Assembly: GCA_946965045.2 (NCBI GenBank)
Contig: OX337229.1
Span: 1,674,001 to 1,738,000 of the forward strand
Source of the DNA: Epithemia pelagica
Lineage: Eukaryota; Bacillariophyta; Bacillariophyceae; Surirellales; Surirellaceae
Direction: 5' to 3'
DNA length: 64,000 nt
Positions 42,489-51,402 of the stretch are shown in pieces. The notes under the pieces are model-generated. The model was given only the letters and a program-made list of their open reading frames with translations. It did not search any database and had not been told where the DNA came from. The position numbers were made by a program, and so were the translations under genes. Positions within the stretch are counted from its first letter, which is position 1; each line of letters opens with the position of its first letter.

Positions 42489-43838
42489 ATGATGACCTTG
42501 GCATTTCAAAGTGTTCGTAACGCATCTACAGGGAATGCTCAGAGGAGAGTTTTCGGCACCATGCATAGAATAGTTGGTCCGATTATGAGCTATCGAACGG
42601 AAATAGTGAGATCATCCGATCCTGTTCGTGCCATTGGAAATCGATACACGGAAGCTTCAAGTTACCCTCTCAATATGATCCAAAAGCTATGGTCTTCCTC
42701 CACAACCGAAAATTTCTCATCGTCGCGGCATGATGCTAGCAAGGAGACAGCAGAATCCAAATTGGGGATCACCAATGTCGAGCGCATTCGTAGCAAAATT
42801 GGTGGAACTGCGACAACCCTACCTCTCAGTAAGACTTTGCGGCGAAAAAGAACGCCAGTGGCGAGAAAGCGATCGTCCTCTCGGTTCACGGGTGTTATGC
42901 ATCCTGTCACGGCGATCCATCTTGGACAGTCTATTGATATTTCTTCCGTCATAAACCAAGTTTTCCCCGTCACACTCAAACCTGACAATGGTGTAGCCTT
43001 GACGGACACCAAGTCGCTCGTTGTGGAATTACCGGTCGTGGAATCCAGTGACCCCAACGCCGCTCCCTCTCGATACATGGCTGTCTATGGCTTTGGATCA
43101 GTCGTTGGGCTCAATGTTCCTAAGGCAGAGTTCCAACTGTACCTTGACAAAATTCGGTACCATGTTTTGGATCCTGTTCAAGTTGGCTCTGAGAGAAAAG
43201 AAGATTTTGGTGTCGTGTTACATCCCACTAATTTGTATCCCGAGGATGTAGCCGGATCAGAAGAAGCATCGGCTCCCATCATTACTGGTGATTATTGCGT
43301 TATGTCAACCTTGGACCTTGATGGTGTTGCCGTCATTAGCAATATCATGGCGCAGACAGTTGCTTTGGACACCTACAACGATACCGCCAATGACTTTCTC
43401 AATCGATTTGCTGCCATCAATTCATCTGTTCGTGCGACAGGGAAATTCAAATCTTCTGACAAGAGCTTCTTGGTCAAATCTGTTGCTCACAACAATGCTA
43501 TCTTTATCGACATGATATCCAAGATACGACTGAAGGATCGCTCCGACACTGCCTGGAAAATATCGAGGTATGAAGATATTCACTATGGACTCAAGGCAGA
43601 GTTCGAAATCGATGATCGATTCGATCAAATTGAATACAAATTGAACTTGATTCAACAAAACTCCAAGTTTTTCTTGCAGGTGCTTGCCTCCGAAAAGAGC
43701 AACTCGCTGGAATGGACAATTGTTATCTTAATTGTAGCGGAATGCATCCTCATGTGCGTCGAAATGTCGGGTATGGGCACTCAAATCATGTCCTATCTCG
43801 GATCCTTTATCCCCTCCTTTTCTCCACCAGCTCCTTAA
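42489..43838 (+). CDS. RMD1/RMND1-family (DUF155) mitochondrial protein
   Basis: Start at ATG 42489 (MMTLAFQSVRNAS); 449 aa, single exon. The first about 40 residues are Arg/Ser-rich without acids (VRNASTGNAQRRVFGTMHR), fitting a mitochondrial presequence. The core has the DUF155 architecture: MAVYGFGSVVGLNV, ITGDYCVMSTLDLDGVAVISNIMAQTVALDTYN, KDRSDTAWKISRYEDIHYGLKAEFEIDDRFDQIEYKLNLIQQNSKFFLQVL. It ends in a C-terminal membrane helix (LEWTIVILIVAECILMCVEM). Family members such as human RMND1 and yeast Rmd1 sit on the mitochondrial inner membrane and support mitochondrial translation. The C-terminal order and the last helix match well. A short upstream exon ending near 42450 (ATGAGACAGGAG before GTGAG) is possible. 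Confidence 0.85.
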   Translation: MMTLAFQSVRNASTGNAQRRVFGTMHRIVGPIMSYRTEIVRSSDPVRAIGNRYTEASSYPLNMIQKLWSSSTTENFSSSRHDASKETAESKLGITNVERIRSKIGGTATTLPLSKTLRRKRTPVARKRSSSRFTGVMHPVTAIHLGQSIDISSVINQVFPVTLKPDNGVALTDTKSLVVELPVVESSDPNAAPSRYMAVYGFGSVVGLNVPKAEFQLYLDKIRYHVLDPVQVGSERKEDFGVVLHPTNLYPEDVAGSEEASAPIITGDYCVMSTLDLDGVAVISNIMAQTVALDTYNDTANDFLNRFAAINSSVRATGKFKSSDKSFLVKSVAHNNAIFIDMISKIRLKDRSDTAWKISRYEDIHYGLKAEFEIDDRFDQIEYKLNLIQQNSKFFLQVLASEKSNSLEWTIVILIVAECILMCVEMSGMGTQIMSYLGSFIPSFSPPAP

Positions 43839-44712
43839 GATTATTTCCCCCCTCCAGCACATACATCCAGATTGTTGAGCTTTCTTGGTTTGCCTCATAA
43901 AATACTTGCAATTTCGCGAATCGCGATTAGCAGGTCACTAACATAGTCATTTTATGAGAAAGTAGTTGTTTATAGTCCAACTACTAAATCACGAGACAGT
44001 TTTCGCATTAGTAACCACACGACGGAAAGGGCGAATCCCATGATCTGATTGTTGCCGAAGAGTTCACACACCATGTTTTTTTCTTTTCTCAATGCCATAA
44101 TTTCCTTGGCATGGGCATGAGGGACCGTTGGGGGAGAACCAAGAAATATCAGTTAAGCCATTATCGCATCCAAAATAGCCCTTTTCGGCCTCAACGCTCA
44201 TGTCATGGAGCGACATGGAGCGCCGGGCGACCTCTTTTCTGTTCTGTCGGCAGTCGGCACGACGGTCCGAGCCGCACAGTGCTCGCCTGATTTCTAGGTC
44301 GTTCGCATCCACTCCAAGTGGACATCCCATTGTGACCAAGAAGCATCGATGAAGCTCCGCCCTGGCTCCCTCCTTACTCTTCCGTGAACCTTTTTTGTTT
44401 CTTTCTCCAGAAGGACAATCGACCGAAGAATCTGAAATAGAAAGAAGCATCGTGTCCTGTCTATTCACTACATGAATTCAGTCAATCCATTCAACGTGAG
44501 CTTGAAGCCATCATGGAAGTGAGTCACCTACATAGGCGATGATAGGCAGTCTCAATTTGTTCATGTTTCCTAGGCCAATCTTACTGGACCTCGAACGAAG
44601 AGATTGCGGAAGCAATTTTCGGATGGCTGAGTGATCGTAACTAAAACGAAACTTCACAATGAAATGAAACATGTGTTATCATTTCATGATTGCTTCATTC
44701 CCTATATAAGAT
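43839..44712. other. Intergenic with possible cryptic plus-strand exons
   Basis: A plus-strand segment reads SLHEFSQSIQRELEAIME up to a donor at 44519 and, after an acceptor at 44573, continues ANLTGPRTKRLRKQFSDG-stop. This looks like the last two exons of a small gene. Upstream exons could lie at 44090-44400, where a 57-codon frame starts MGMRDRWGRTKKYQ. A competing minus frame (44064-44468) exists. I cannot settle a model. Confidence 0.3.
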
Positions 44713-45924
44713 TTAGCTGCCCTCCTCGGAATCGTCCGAGTGATGCGCTTCACTCGCGTTAACATTGTGCATGCGCCCCCACACTTGCACAAAGAATTTC
44801 TTGCGAGACCCCCGTCTGTTCTTGCTTTGCAGTTGTTCGTCCTGCATCAATTTCAGCTCCTGTCGGATTTCTTCTGGACACTTGCGGCACTTGCTAACGT
44901 GGTTGTATATATTTCGGTCAGAGTTGGCGGATGATAGTGCTTGAACAGTCGCGGGGAAGTATCTCCCGAAACCAGCTTTCCCTTTGCAGTGTTTGCATTG
45001 CATACCAGGATACCCCTCTGGACAATCTTTCACCTTACTTCTTCCTCCAATTCGATCTTGTTCGGTGAATCGACAAGCTTCCATCTGGTCTAGCAATGTA
45101 AAGAGATAGCCAGTTACCAAGTCCTTGTCAGACGGTCGTACTACGGGCAACCCAGCGACTTGAGCAGAGGGGGCTTCTGTAACCTCCTTGCACTGAAGGA
45201 TTGGCCTTGGAATCTCTCCCGGAGGACGGATAAACCTGATACCATTACTGGTTGTAGCCATACCGAGAAGGGAAGCCGATTCCTCCCAGTATTGACGTCG
45301 ACCTCCTGCTCCAGCTCGAGATTGTGCAATCAGGTCAGTGAGGTTCTTCTTCACCCAACTCGGTATATCTTGGCATACAAGAGAGTGCCGTCTTTGCCAG
45401 GTTTCAATGCTGTGGTAAATATTCTTCAGACTTGAGGGGAAACAAACGGCGCGCTCTTGTTTTTCTCTTGCGGGACGATGTTTGCAGTGAATACAACGAA
45501 TGCCGACTTGTCCGAGCACAACACGGCATGAGTGCGACTTTCCATATCTTGGGATGGAGACGTCGTCCGCCGAAGCAGTGAAGGCCTCAACGCAATAACG
45601 ACGCATAAAACAATGGAGTGGTGACAGCGACTCAGTGTCATTTTTTGTCGCCAGCGAAACAGTTCCCTCGTAGAACTTGTTCGTTTCTTCTCCCGTAATA
45701 GAGACATCTTCAAAACTTGAGCCAGTGACACTTGACCCTTCGGATCCTAGGCTGCTGCTACTGCTGCTGACAACACTGGGGAAACTTTCACGAGACGGGG
45801 ACAAATGCTTTCCAGGAGATCGAAAAGCCGTCGACGCTGACAAGACTCCGTTATTCGGTGGAGCTGCCGACGAGCCGAAGCTTAACAAGGCTTCAGCGGC
45901 AGAGATGACATTTGAATCCTCCAT
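44713..45924 (-). CDS. Diatom orphan protein with two Cys/His zinc-binding modules
   Basis: Single exon, 403 aa. A Ser-rich disordered N-terminus of about 100 residues is followed by module 1: LHCFMRRYCVEAF, VGIRCIHCKHRPAREKQERAVCFPSSLKNIYHSIETWQRRH with C-x2-C and a late H...C. Its conserved tail contains SRAGAGGRRQYWEESASLLGM. Module 2 follows after about 90 residues: PGMQCKHCKGKAGFGRYFPATVQAL, then NIYNHVSKCRKCP, again C-x2-C...H-x3-C. The two modules are alike in layout (CxHC...FP.....N.Y.H), so an internal duplication is likely. I recall large families with this pattern in diatoms, some next to bZIP or HMG regions, but function is unknown. Zinc binding and nucleic-acid recognition are inference. 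Confidence 0.75.
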   Translation of the reverse strand: MEDSNVISAAEALLSFGSSAAPPNNGVLSASTAFRSPGKHLSPSRESFPSVVSSSSSSLGSEGSSVTGSSFEDVSITGEETNKFYEGTVSLATKNDTESLSPLHCFMRRYCVEAFTASADDVSIPRYGKSHSCRVVLGQVGIRCIHCKHRPAREKQERAVCFPSSLKNIYHSIETWQRRHSLVCQDIPSWVKKNLTDLIAQSRAGAGGRRQYWEESASLLGMATTSNGIRFIRPPGEIPRPILQCKEVTEAPSAQVAGLPVVRPSDKDLVTGYLFTLLDQMEACRFTEQDRIGGRSKVKDCPEGYPGMQCKHCKGKAGFGRYFPATVQALSSANSDRNIYNHVSKCRKCPEEIRQELKLMQDEQLQSKNRRGSRKKFFVQVWGRMHNVNASEAHHSDDSEEGS

Positions 45925-46437
45925 TCTCGAAATGTTTGAGGCTTTCCTGAAATAATCTTGCTCACTTCTCCGTCTCCGGAGAGGCCATCGTATTTTGGTG
46001 GGTCAGTTTGCATCAGGAAAATTGGGGATCAATTAGAGAGATGTGGCCGTTGCGCCGTGGGATTTTGGTTTGCAAATCGAAGGTTCTCGACTATCCGTTG
46101 ACAAAAATGTGGACGGTGAAAAAATTTCAGTAAGTACGCCTGACCGGTGTCGCACGCTGGGGGCACCCTAACACTATCTAAAATGCCTACAAATAAGGTA
46201 AAATCTTTCGTGGAGCATGGCCACGAGTGAGTCGAGTCATGCCTGTCCACATTTTTCACACACAACACACGCATTTTTGCTTCTAACTTCCTGAATTCCA
46301 GAAGCCAAAACACGAAACAGACAGTATTGTATGCGTGGATCGGCTTCATAGGACAACCGAAACGCATTCACTTGCGCTGAGATCAAAACGAAACAAGTTC
46401 AGAAGGGGATCTATCAACTATCACACATGTACGGATA
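45925..46437. other. Intergenic, left flank of the retrotransposon
   Basis: No gene supported; a 112-codon minus frame (46029-46367) has no features. The element's 3' repeat begins at 46438 directly after ACGGATA. Confidence 0.4.
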
Positions 46438-46612
46438 CGAAGAGACACTACGACAAACATCCTTGGCACGTGCCGTTTCGGTCTGTCCGAGAGATCGCAG
46501 TCGGTTCTGTCACCGAAAACTTGGTCCGTTGAGATTTGTAAACAAGATTCTAAATCTAAACGATAGACACATAGTTTTGCCGAAGGCCTCTGAAACCAAA
46601 AAAATGGCTCCA
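46438..46612 (-). repeat. Split direct repeat B, terminal copy (175 bp)
   Basis: Matches 46883-47057 along the whole 175 bp, both running from CGAAGAGACACTACG to ATGGCTCCA. It forms the 3' end of the element. Confidence 0.9.
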
Positions 46613-46633
46613 GGGCGGGGAAGGGGAAATTTT

Positions 46634-46882
46634 AAGATTAGCTAACTAGAATCGTTGCGATCTCGAACTCGTCTCGTAGTCGTTGCAAAGATGCTGAACC
46701 CAAGAAGAGTGAGCTCTTCTCACGCTCCAACGACTCTGCATCAGGGTCATCCTAAAAACTTCCGATTGTGGGAATCAAATCGGATGCTCGCCTCGCGTCG
46801 AGGAGGCGGAGCAGTCGCACCTCTGTTGTCGGTCGCGGAGTCTGGCCAGCATCGGCCACGTCACTCCACCCAGTACAGACAC
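46634..46882 (-). repeat. Split direct repeat A, internal copy (249 bp)
   Basis: Matches 54303-54551 from AAGATTAGCTAACTAG to CAGTACAGACAC, with one difference seen (CTCGAACTCG versus CTCGAATTCG). It abuts repeat B at 46882/46883. Confidence 0.9.
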
Positions 46883-47057
46883 CGAAGAGACACTACGACA
46901 AACATCCTTGGCACGTGCCGTTTCGGTCTGTCCGAGAGATCGCAGTCGGTTCTGTCACCGAAAACTTGGTCCGTTGAGATTTGTAAACAAGATTCTAAAT
47001 CTAAACGATAGACACATAGTTTTGCCGAAGGCCTCTGAAACCAAAAAAATGGCTCCA
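46883..47057 (-). repeat. Split direct repeat B, internal copy (175 bp)
   Basis: Second copy of B, directly next to internal repeat A. The recombinase stop codon lies 45 bp upstream on the minus strand. Confidence 0.9.
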
Positions 47058-47101
47058 CTACCATCAAACCCGATATTACAATCCAACGATGTCCAGCTGG
47101 G

Positions 47102-48466
47102 CTAGAAGTCGAGATGGAGAGTGGTGGGGAAGTGATGTTGGGGATCTTGGCCATTGAAGGTGTTAAAGAGGTTTTCATCCGGTGATTCAAGAGCAGTCTC
47201 GCTGTTCGTTTGAAGGGCCGGATCAACGAGGTTGTCGAGTCGGTTCCGCAGTTGTTCCAAGGAGGCGATGCGGGAAGCTGTTGTTGAGTTGTCAACATGC
47301 CGAAAGTCGGTGGTGTTGAGCATTAATTGGGCCATGCCCGTGGTCCATTCAAGAACCTGTGGTCGGATATATTTCATGAAGGCAGTCGAACTCCATCGAC
47401 CAAGAATCATGATCTTGACGACGGAACAATCAGCCAGGAACAGGGCCATGGCGGCTCCTGATCTGAGAGAGTGCGTGCCGATATCCATTGGGTGGTAGCC
47501 AAAGGCGTTGAATCCGCCGCCCAATACACAGGTTTCGCGTAGCAGGTTGCGAGTGTCTTCTTGTCGGACAAAGCGTGGGGGAAGGGATGGGTTGGATGGG
47601 TCAAACCAACAATTTACTGTCGTGGATGGGGGAGCTTTTGGACGGTAGTGGAGGATCCGACGAATGACGCGGCCCCAGAGGAGGACGGGGTCGAGGATTG
47701 GGTCATTCGTTCTGCTCTGGGTGCGAGTTTCGGCTTTGTGGTTGTTCTTTTGTTCGCGAAAGGTTATTGATACGTATTTCGCAAGGTGGTGGAAGTCTGG
47801 ATGATTTGCGGCGATTGTTTCATGTTTCTTTGCTGTGTAAAAGACGACGTCGCCGATGGTTAGGAGTTTGGTCTTGCCTCGGTGGGGTACGGTCGTGAGT
47901 TCACAGCTTCGGCATCCAAAGAAGAACCCACAGCCGGCAAGGTCGGCGACGACGGCCTTGAATGTGGAGAAGTCGTAGACTCTTGGTGGGTTGGTGAGTC
48001 GGGTGTTGCGACAACTGTGGAGCCAGAGAAAGCGGAGATGTTTGGCAGTAACGGCTTTTTCTCGTTTCTCGGGGGGATCCAGATTTGACCACGCGCGTTT
48101 GAGGGAAGCGACGAGGGGGTGGACGTGATGGCTGTCTTGACAGTGGCAGGGGCTCGGCCGGTCATGATGCCGGAAGCACGATGCCAAGTCTCCAATGGCT
48201 TGGCTAAGAGTGCTTGCTCGAAGAGGTTGCGAGCGGTCGCGATTCTTGGTGTATTCGGCATCGCGGAGGGCTTGTAAGAAGGAACATGCGATGCTGGCTC
48301 TGTGGTTGGTTGCTCTGACGGACTCGAGGAGTGGGTCGTGACCGAATCCAATCCTGTCGAGATGTTCTGTCCATCGTTGCCAACATTGGTCGCGCTTTTG
48401 GTGTGCTCCTTCGGTCTTGCCGAAGAAGATTCGGGACACGCTGGCACGATCGAGGAGATCCAACAT
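47102..48466 (-). CDS. Tyrosine recombinase (integrase) of the YR retrotransposon
   Basis: Single ORF, 454 aa from ATG 48466. The N-terminal half looks like a SAM-like DNA-binding helical domain (QRWTEHLDRIGF, RATNHRASIACSFLQALRDAEY). The catalytic domain has the residues of the family. The first Arg is in FFFGCRSCELT (about 184), H-x-x-R is in THSLRSGAA (about 330), Trp in LGRWSS (about 355) and the nucleophile Tyr in KYIRPQ (about 366). The first-Arg motif FF(F/A)xxRSCE is typical of DIRS-order recombinases. The enzyme is expected to insert a circular cDNA by site-specific recombination. Its first 200 codons overlap the end of the RT ORF in a different frame, so expression probably needs internal initiation, frameshifting or a separate transcript. 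Confidence 0.9.
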   Translation of the reverse strand: MLDLLDRASVSRIFFGKTEGAHQKRDQCWQRWTEHLDRIGFGHDPLLESVRATNHRASIACSFLQALRDAEYTKNRDRSQPLRASTLSQAIGDLASCFRHHDRPSPCHCQDSHHVHPLVASLKRAWSNLDPPEKREKAVTAKHLRFLWLHSCRNTRLTNPPRVYDFSTFKAVVADLAGCGFFFGCRSCELTTVPHRGKTKLLTIGDVVFYTAKKHETIAANHPDFHHLAKYVSITFREQKNNHKAETRTQSRTNDPILDPVLLWGRVIRRILHYRPKAPPSTTVNCWFDPSNPSLPPRFVRQEDTRNLLRETCVLGGGFNAFGYHPMDIGTHSLRSGAAMALFLADCSVVKIMILGRWSSTAFMKYIRPQVLEWTTGMAQLMLNTTDFRHVDNSTTASRIASLEQLRNRLDNLVDPALQTNSETALESPDENLFNTFNGQDPQHHFPTTLHLDF

Positions 48467-51387
48467 AGTATTTCGTTGGGTAAGGGATTGATGTGAAAAT
48501 TCTCGGGAATCTGCGACATAAAATTTTCATGAAGAAAAAGGGTAAGTTCGTTATCGTTAAGATGCCAGTGTCGTGACAAGATATCTGACACATCGTTCTT
48601 GCTCCCTGGAATATGCTCGGCTTGAAGGGAGAACTTGTGGTGAAGAATAAGTTCTGTTAGCTTCTTGGAGACTTGGACATGCAACGGCTTGTCAGATCCG
48701 AAGGATGATTTGTACATCCAGCCGACGGCGGACGAGTTGTCGGAGAGACTCAGTACGGCTGAGTTTTCTTCGATGCCATCGAACCAACAATCAACCCACA
48801 TTGATACAACAATTGCGATGTATTCAAAGAGATTGTTGGTGCGTGTGTTGGTGGATGATGGGTCGAGTTGGGCAAGAGCTTGGAGTCTTGCTTGGTCGAT
48901 TCGGAATCGCCATGCTCTGCCGGATCGCACCGAGTAACCGCCCATCCCTTCGGGGCAGGAGTCGGCATGGAAGAGGTGGGTGGGAACGCGACAAACCAGT
49001 CGATTGAGCGAGATGCCGTTGTGGGCATGTTGGAGGAGAGATGGCCACATTTCAAGATCCTTGGCGATGGAGTCTGGAATGGAGTACCGATAGAATGCTG
49101 GAGGGACGTCTCGGTTGGGTCGAGGACGTTTCGGATTCTTGTTCGTCTCTGGTGGTTTTGCTTTCTGTTTTTGTCGGAACGCCCGTTCAATGAAGGTTTG
49201 GTACTCGCGAAGGCGAGACAACCAAAAGGATGCGTGGGGTATGCCTTTGGTGGCATGTAGTAATTTTCCAATCAAGCTACGGAGGTTGTGGAAGGTGGTT
49301 CGACGGGTCTTGAGAAGATGTTGGACTTCTCGGGTCCAACCAATCAGTTTATCTTTTGGGAGACGAAGGAGGAGTCGTCTTGTGTCAACAATCCACCCGA
49401 GAACTCGTTGTTCTTCAGCGGGTGCACCTTCGGCTTCAAGTTTATCGGCTTCCAGCATGTCTTTTCGTGTAATTGGCTCATCCTTGGCAACTGGTCTTGT
49501 CATGAGATGGACGACGAGAGGAACGATGCTCGGGCATCGGCCAAGGTGAGGGTTGGTTGCAAGGAAGACTTGGATCATATCATCCAGATATGAGTCGTGA
49601 AAACCATGGGGACGTGGTGGGACAGAGACTGCCAGTTCACATGCTGCGACTATTGGAACTTCCTCTGGTAAATACTTGGGTCCTCCAATTCCTTCTTGGA
49701 GTGGCGATTGACAAAGGTCTGGCTGCCATTCATCGAAATCGGCCAGGTCGTTGCAGAAGTCAGTTCCAATTTCCGAGACGATGGAAAATTCGGCCGGGTT
49801 GGCGGATGCTCCAAAGGTCAACCGGAGATTGAGGTGAGCAAAGGAATTGGAGGGGTCAATGGTAATATTCCTTGCTGCGACATCGCCATCGCCATGGACG
49901 CGACGATAGGCAGATGACCAATCAAACTTGCTGATGAGGATACGATCGGTGGGAAATTTCCAACGCAATGCAACAATCTGGTGGAGAACACGGTCTAAAC
50001 AGTGGCCCATGACAAGGTCAATCAATTTGCTTTGGTCGATCAAGTCGTTGGTCGAGGGGCAAAATCCGAGGGAAAAGGACTGGTCGTGTGTCAAGCGGTC
50101 TTTCGGAACAAGGTCGCCGTTGGCATCGATGCCAAGTTGGTGAGCGACGCCCATGGGACTGATTCGGCTGTGCTTGATACGTTTGGCACAGTCGAAGGTG
50201 ATGGGAAGGGAGAAACCTTTCGAAGCGTCTTTGCGGAGGACTTTCGAGAGAGCTTCTGGATTCTTTTTACCAGAGGCGTGATTGCCGTATTCGAGGATTG
50301 CCTCGTTTTCAGCGCGTCTGGCTGGCTCGTCTTCCTCAGCTGTGAGAGGATAGGAGACACCATGCGTGATATTGTGGTGAAACCGTGACCAGTATGGGTG
50401 GCCGGCTAGGAGTGGTTCGAGAATTTGGGCTGTGCGAAATTCCGAGCCGGGTGTGATGACGGAGTCGGGGTGACTGTCGATCACTCGTTGCATGTCAAAA
50501 TCAAACCGTTCAATCAGCTGTGAGTTGAAGGTTGCATTGGACAAAACAACAGAATCGTCGATAGAGTGACGAAAGGGTGATGGCTTGGGGGTTGATGGCT
50601 TGTGGTCGGCAATGAAAAGCATGACGGAAAGACGAATTGGGTGGCTGATCGGTTGGAGTGGAGGAGGGGCCAGTCTTGAGGGAAAAATCTTGGAAATCTC
50701 ATTGGGAAGGTAGCATAGAGCGGAACTTGGGGAACGAAACTCTGTGTCATCAGCAATGTTAGACTCACCTAGTAAATTTAAATCCGCTTTTCGAGCTTGT
50801 TCAAGTCTTTTCACATTTCGTTGTAATGACTTGCCGGAAAAATCAGACCCGATGATTGCAGAGGAGCTCCCTGGGAGAGATTCCGCAATTTGTGAGGGCA
50901 GATTTTCGGAAAGGGAACTTGGGGGACTTGGGGGTCTTGTTGGGGTGCCAACGGAAAAGGAGTCTCTTGCGAGATCCTTCGAGGTTGGTTGGGAACGATT
51001 GGTGGCAATCGTGGAATTGGTGGTGGATGCGTCAACGGATGAACGGATCTTGGGAGCAGAATCAGACGTGATGACACATTGATTCTGAACGGACGAGATC
51101 AGATCGGAGAGTTCTCGTTGACGAGTCTCGGGGTATCTTGAGTAATCTTGTGTGACATGATGAACCAGAAAAGGGTTCGCAGTGCTTGGAATCTTGGGTT
51201 TTTGGTCAGACGACGGTGTCGCCAATGGAGGGAGGAAGGATGCAACAATGTTGGGTGCGGAAGGTGATGAAAGTGAAAGAGGCTTGGAGTAAGAAGAAGA
51301 CTCCGCGATTATAATTTTACTATTATCGGTGGGTCGAGAGTCGTCTCGCAAAAAGGAAGATGAATTCGATGATGAAGAAACAATCAA
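47860..51387 (-). CDS. Reverse transcriptase - RNase H polyprotein of the YR retrotransposon
   Basis: 1175 codons from the first sense codons after the gag stop. No ATG occurs in roughly the first 250 codons, so it is probably made as a gag-RT fusion. A Ser/Pro-rich linker precedes the RT. Motif A is FDWSSAYRR (about 489), motif B LTFGASANPAEFSI, and motif C DSYLDD (about 599). RNase H: FHADSCPEGMGGYS (about 806), NNLFEY, LSLSDNSSAVGW and EHIPGSKNDVSDILSRH (about 925). No aspartic protease and no DDE integrase are seen, which agrees with DIRS-order elements. The last 200 residues are Ser/Pro/Thr-rich and lie over the recombinase ORF, where two frames are read at once. The frame is the same as gag. 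Confidence 0.9.
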   Translation of the reverse strand: MIVSSSSNSSSFLRDDSRPTDNSKIIIAESSSYSKPLSLSSPSAPNIVASFLPPLATPSSDQKPKIPSTANPFLVHHVTQDYSRYPETRQRELSDLISSVQNQCVITSDSAPKIRSSVDASTTNSTIATNRSQPTSKDLARDSFSVGTPTRPPSPPSSLSENLPSQIAESLPGSSSAIIGSDFSGKSLQRNVKRLEQARKADLNLLGESNIADDTEFRSPSSALCYLPNEISKIFPSRLAPPPLQPISHPIRLSVMLFIADHKPSTPKPSPFRHSIDDSVVLSNATFNSQLIERFDFDMQRVIDSHPDSVITPGSEFRTAQILEPLLAGHPYWSRFHHNITHGVSYPLTAEEDEPARRAENEAILEYGNHASGKKNPEALSKVLRKDASKGFSLPITFDCAKRIKHSRISPMGVAHQLGIDANGDLVPKDRLTHDQSFSLGFCPSTNDLIDQSKLIDLVMGHCLDRVLHQIVALRWKFPTDRILISKFDWSSAYRRVHGDGDVAARNITIDPSNSFAHLNLRLTFGASANPAEFSIVSEIGTDFCNDLADFDEWQPDLCQSPLQEGIGGPKYLPEEVPIVAACELAVSVPPRPHGFHDSYLDDMIQVFLATNPHLGRCPSIVPLVVHLMTRPVAKDEPITRKDMLEADKLEAEGAPAEEQRVLGWIVDTRRLLLRLPKDKLIGWTREVQHLLKTRRTTFHNLRSLIGKLLHATKGIPHASFWLSRLREYQTFIERAFRQKQKAKPPETNKNPKRPRPNRDVPPAFYRYSIPDSIAKDLEMWPSLLQHAHNGISLNRLVCRVPTHLFHADSCPEGMGGYSVRSGRAWRFRIDQARLQALAQLDPSSTNTRTNNLFEYIAIVVSMWVDCWFDGIEENSAVLSLSDNSSAVGWMYKSSFGSDKPLHVQVSKKLTELILHHKFSLQAEHIPGSKNDVSDILSRHWHLNDNELTLFLHENFMSQIPENFHINPLPNEILCWISSIVPACPESSSARPKEHTKSATNVGNDGQNISTGLDSVTTHSSSPSEQPTTEPASHVPSYKPSAMPNTPRIATARNLFEQALLAKPLETWHRASGIMTGRAPATVKTAITSTPSSLPSNARGQIWIPPRNEKKPLLPNISAFSGSTVVATPDSPTHQESTTSPHSRPSSPTLPAVGSSLDAEAVNSRPYPTEARPNS

Positions 51388-51399
51388 CCCGTCCTGGCG

Positions 51400-51402
51400 T
51401 CA
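51400..51402 (-). other. In-frame UGA between gag and RT (readthrough candidate)
   Basis: TGA in context AAT TGA CGC CAG GAC. Both flanking ORFs share this frame and RT lacks an early ATG, pointing to programmed readthrough. UGA followed by C is a leaky context in other eukaryotes. Confidence 0.7.
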
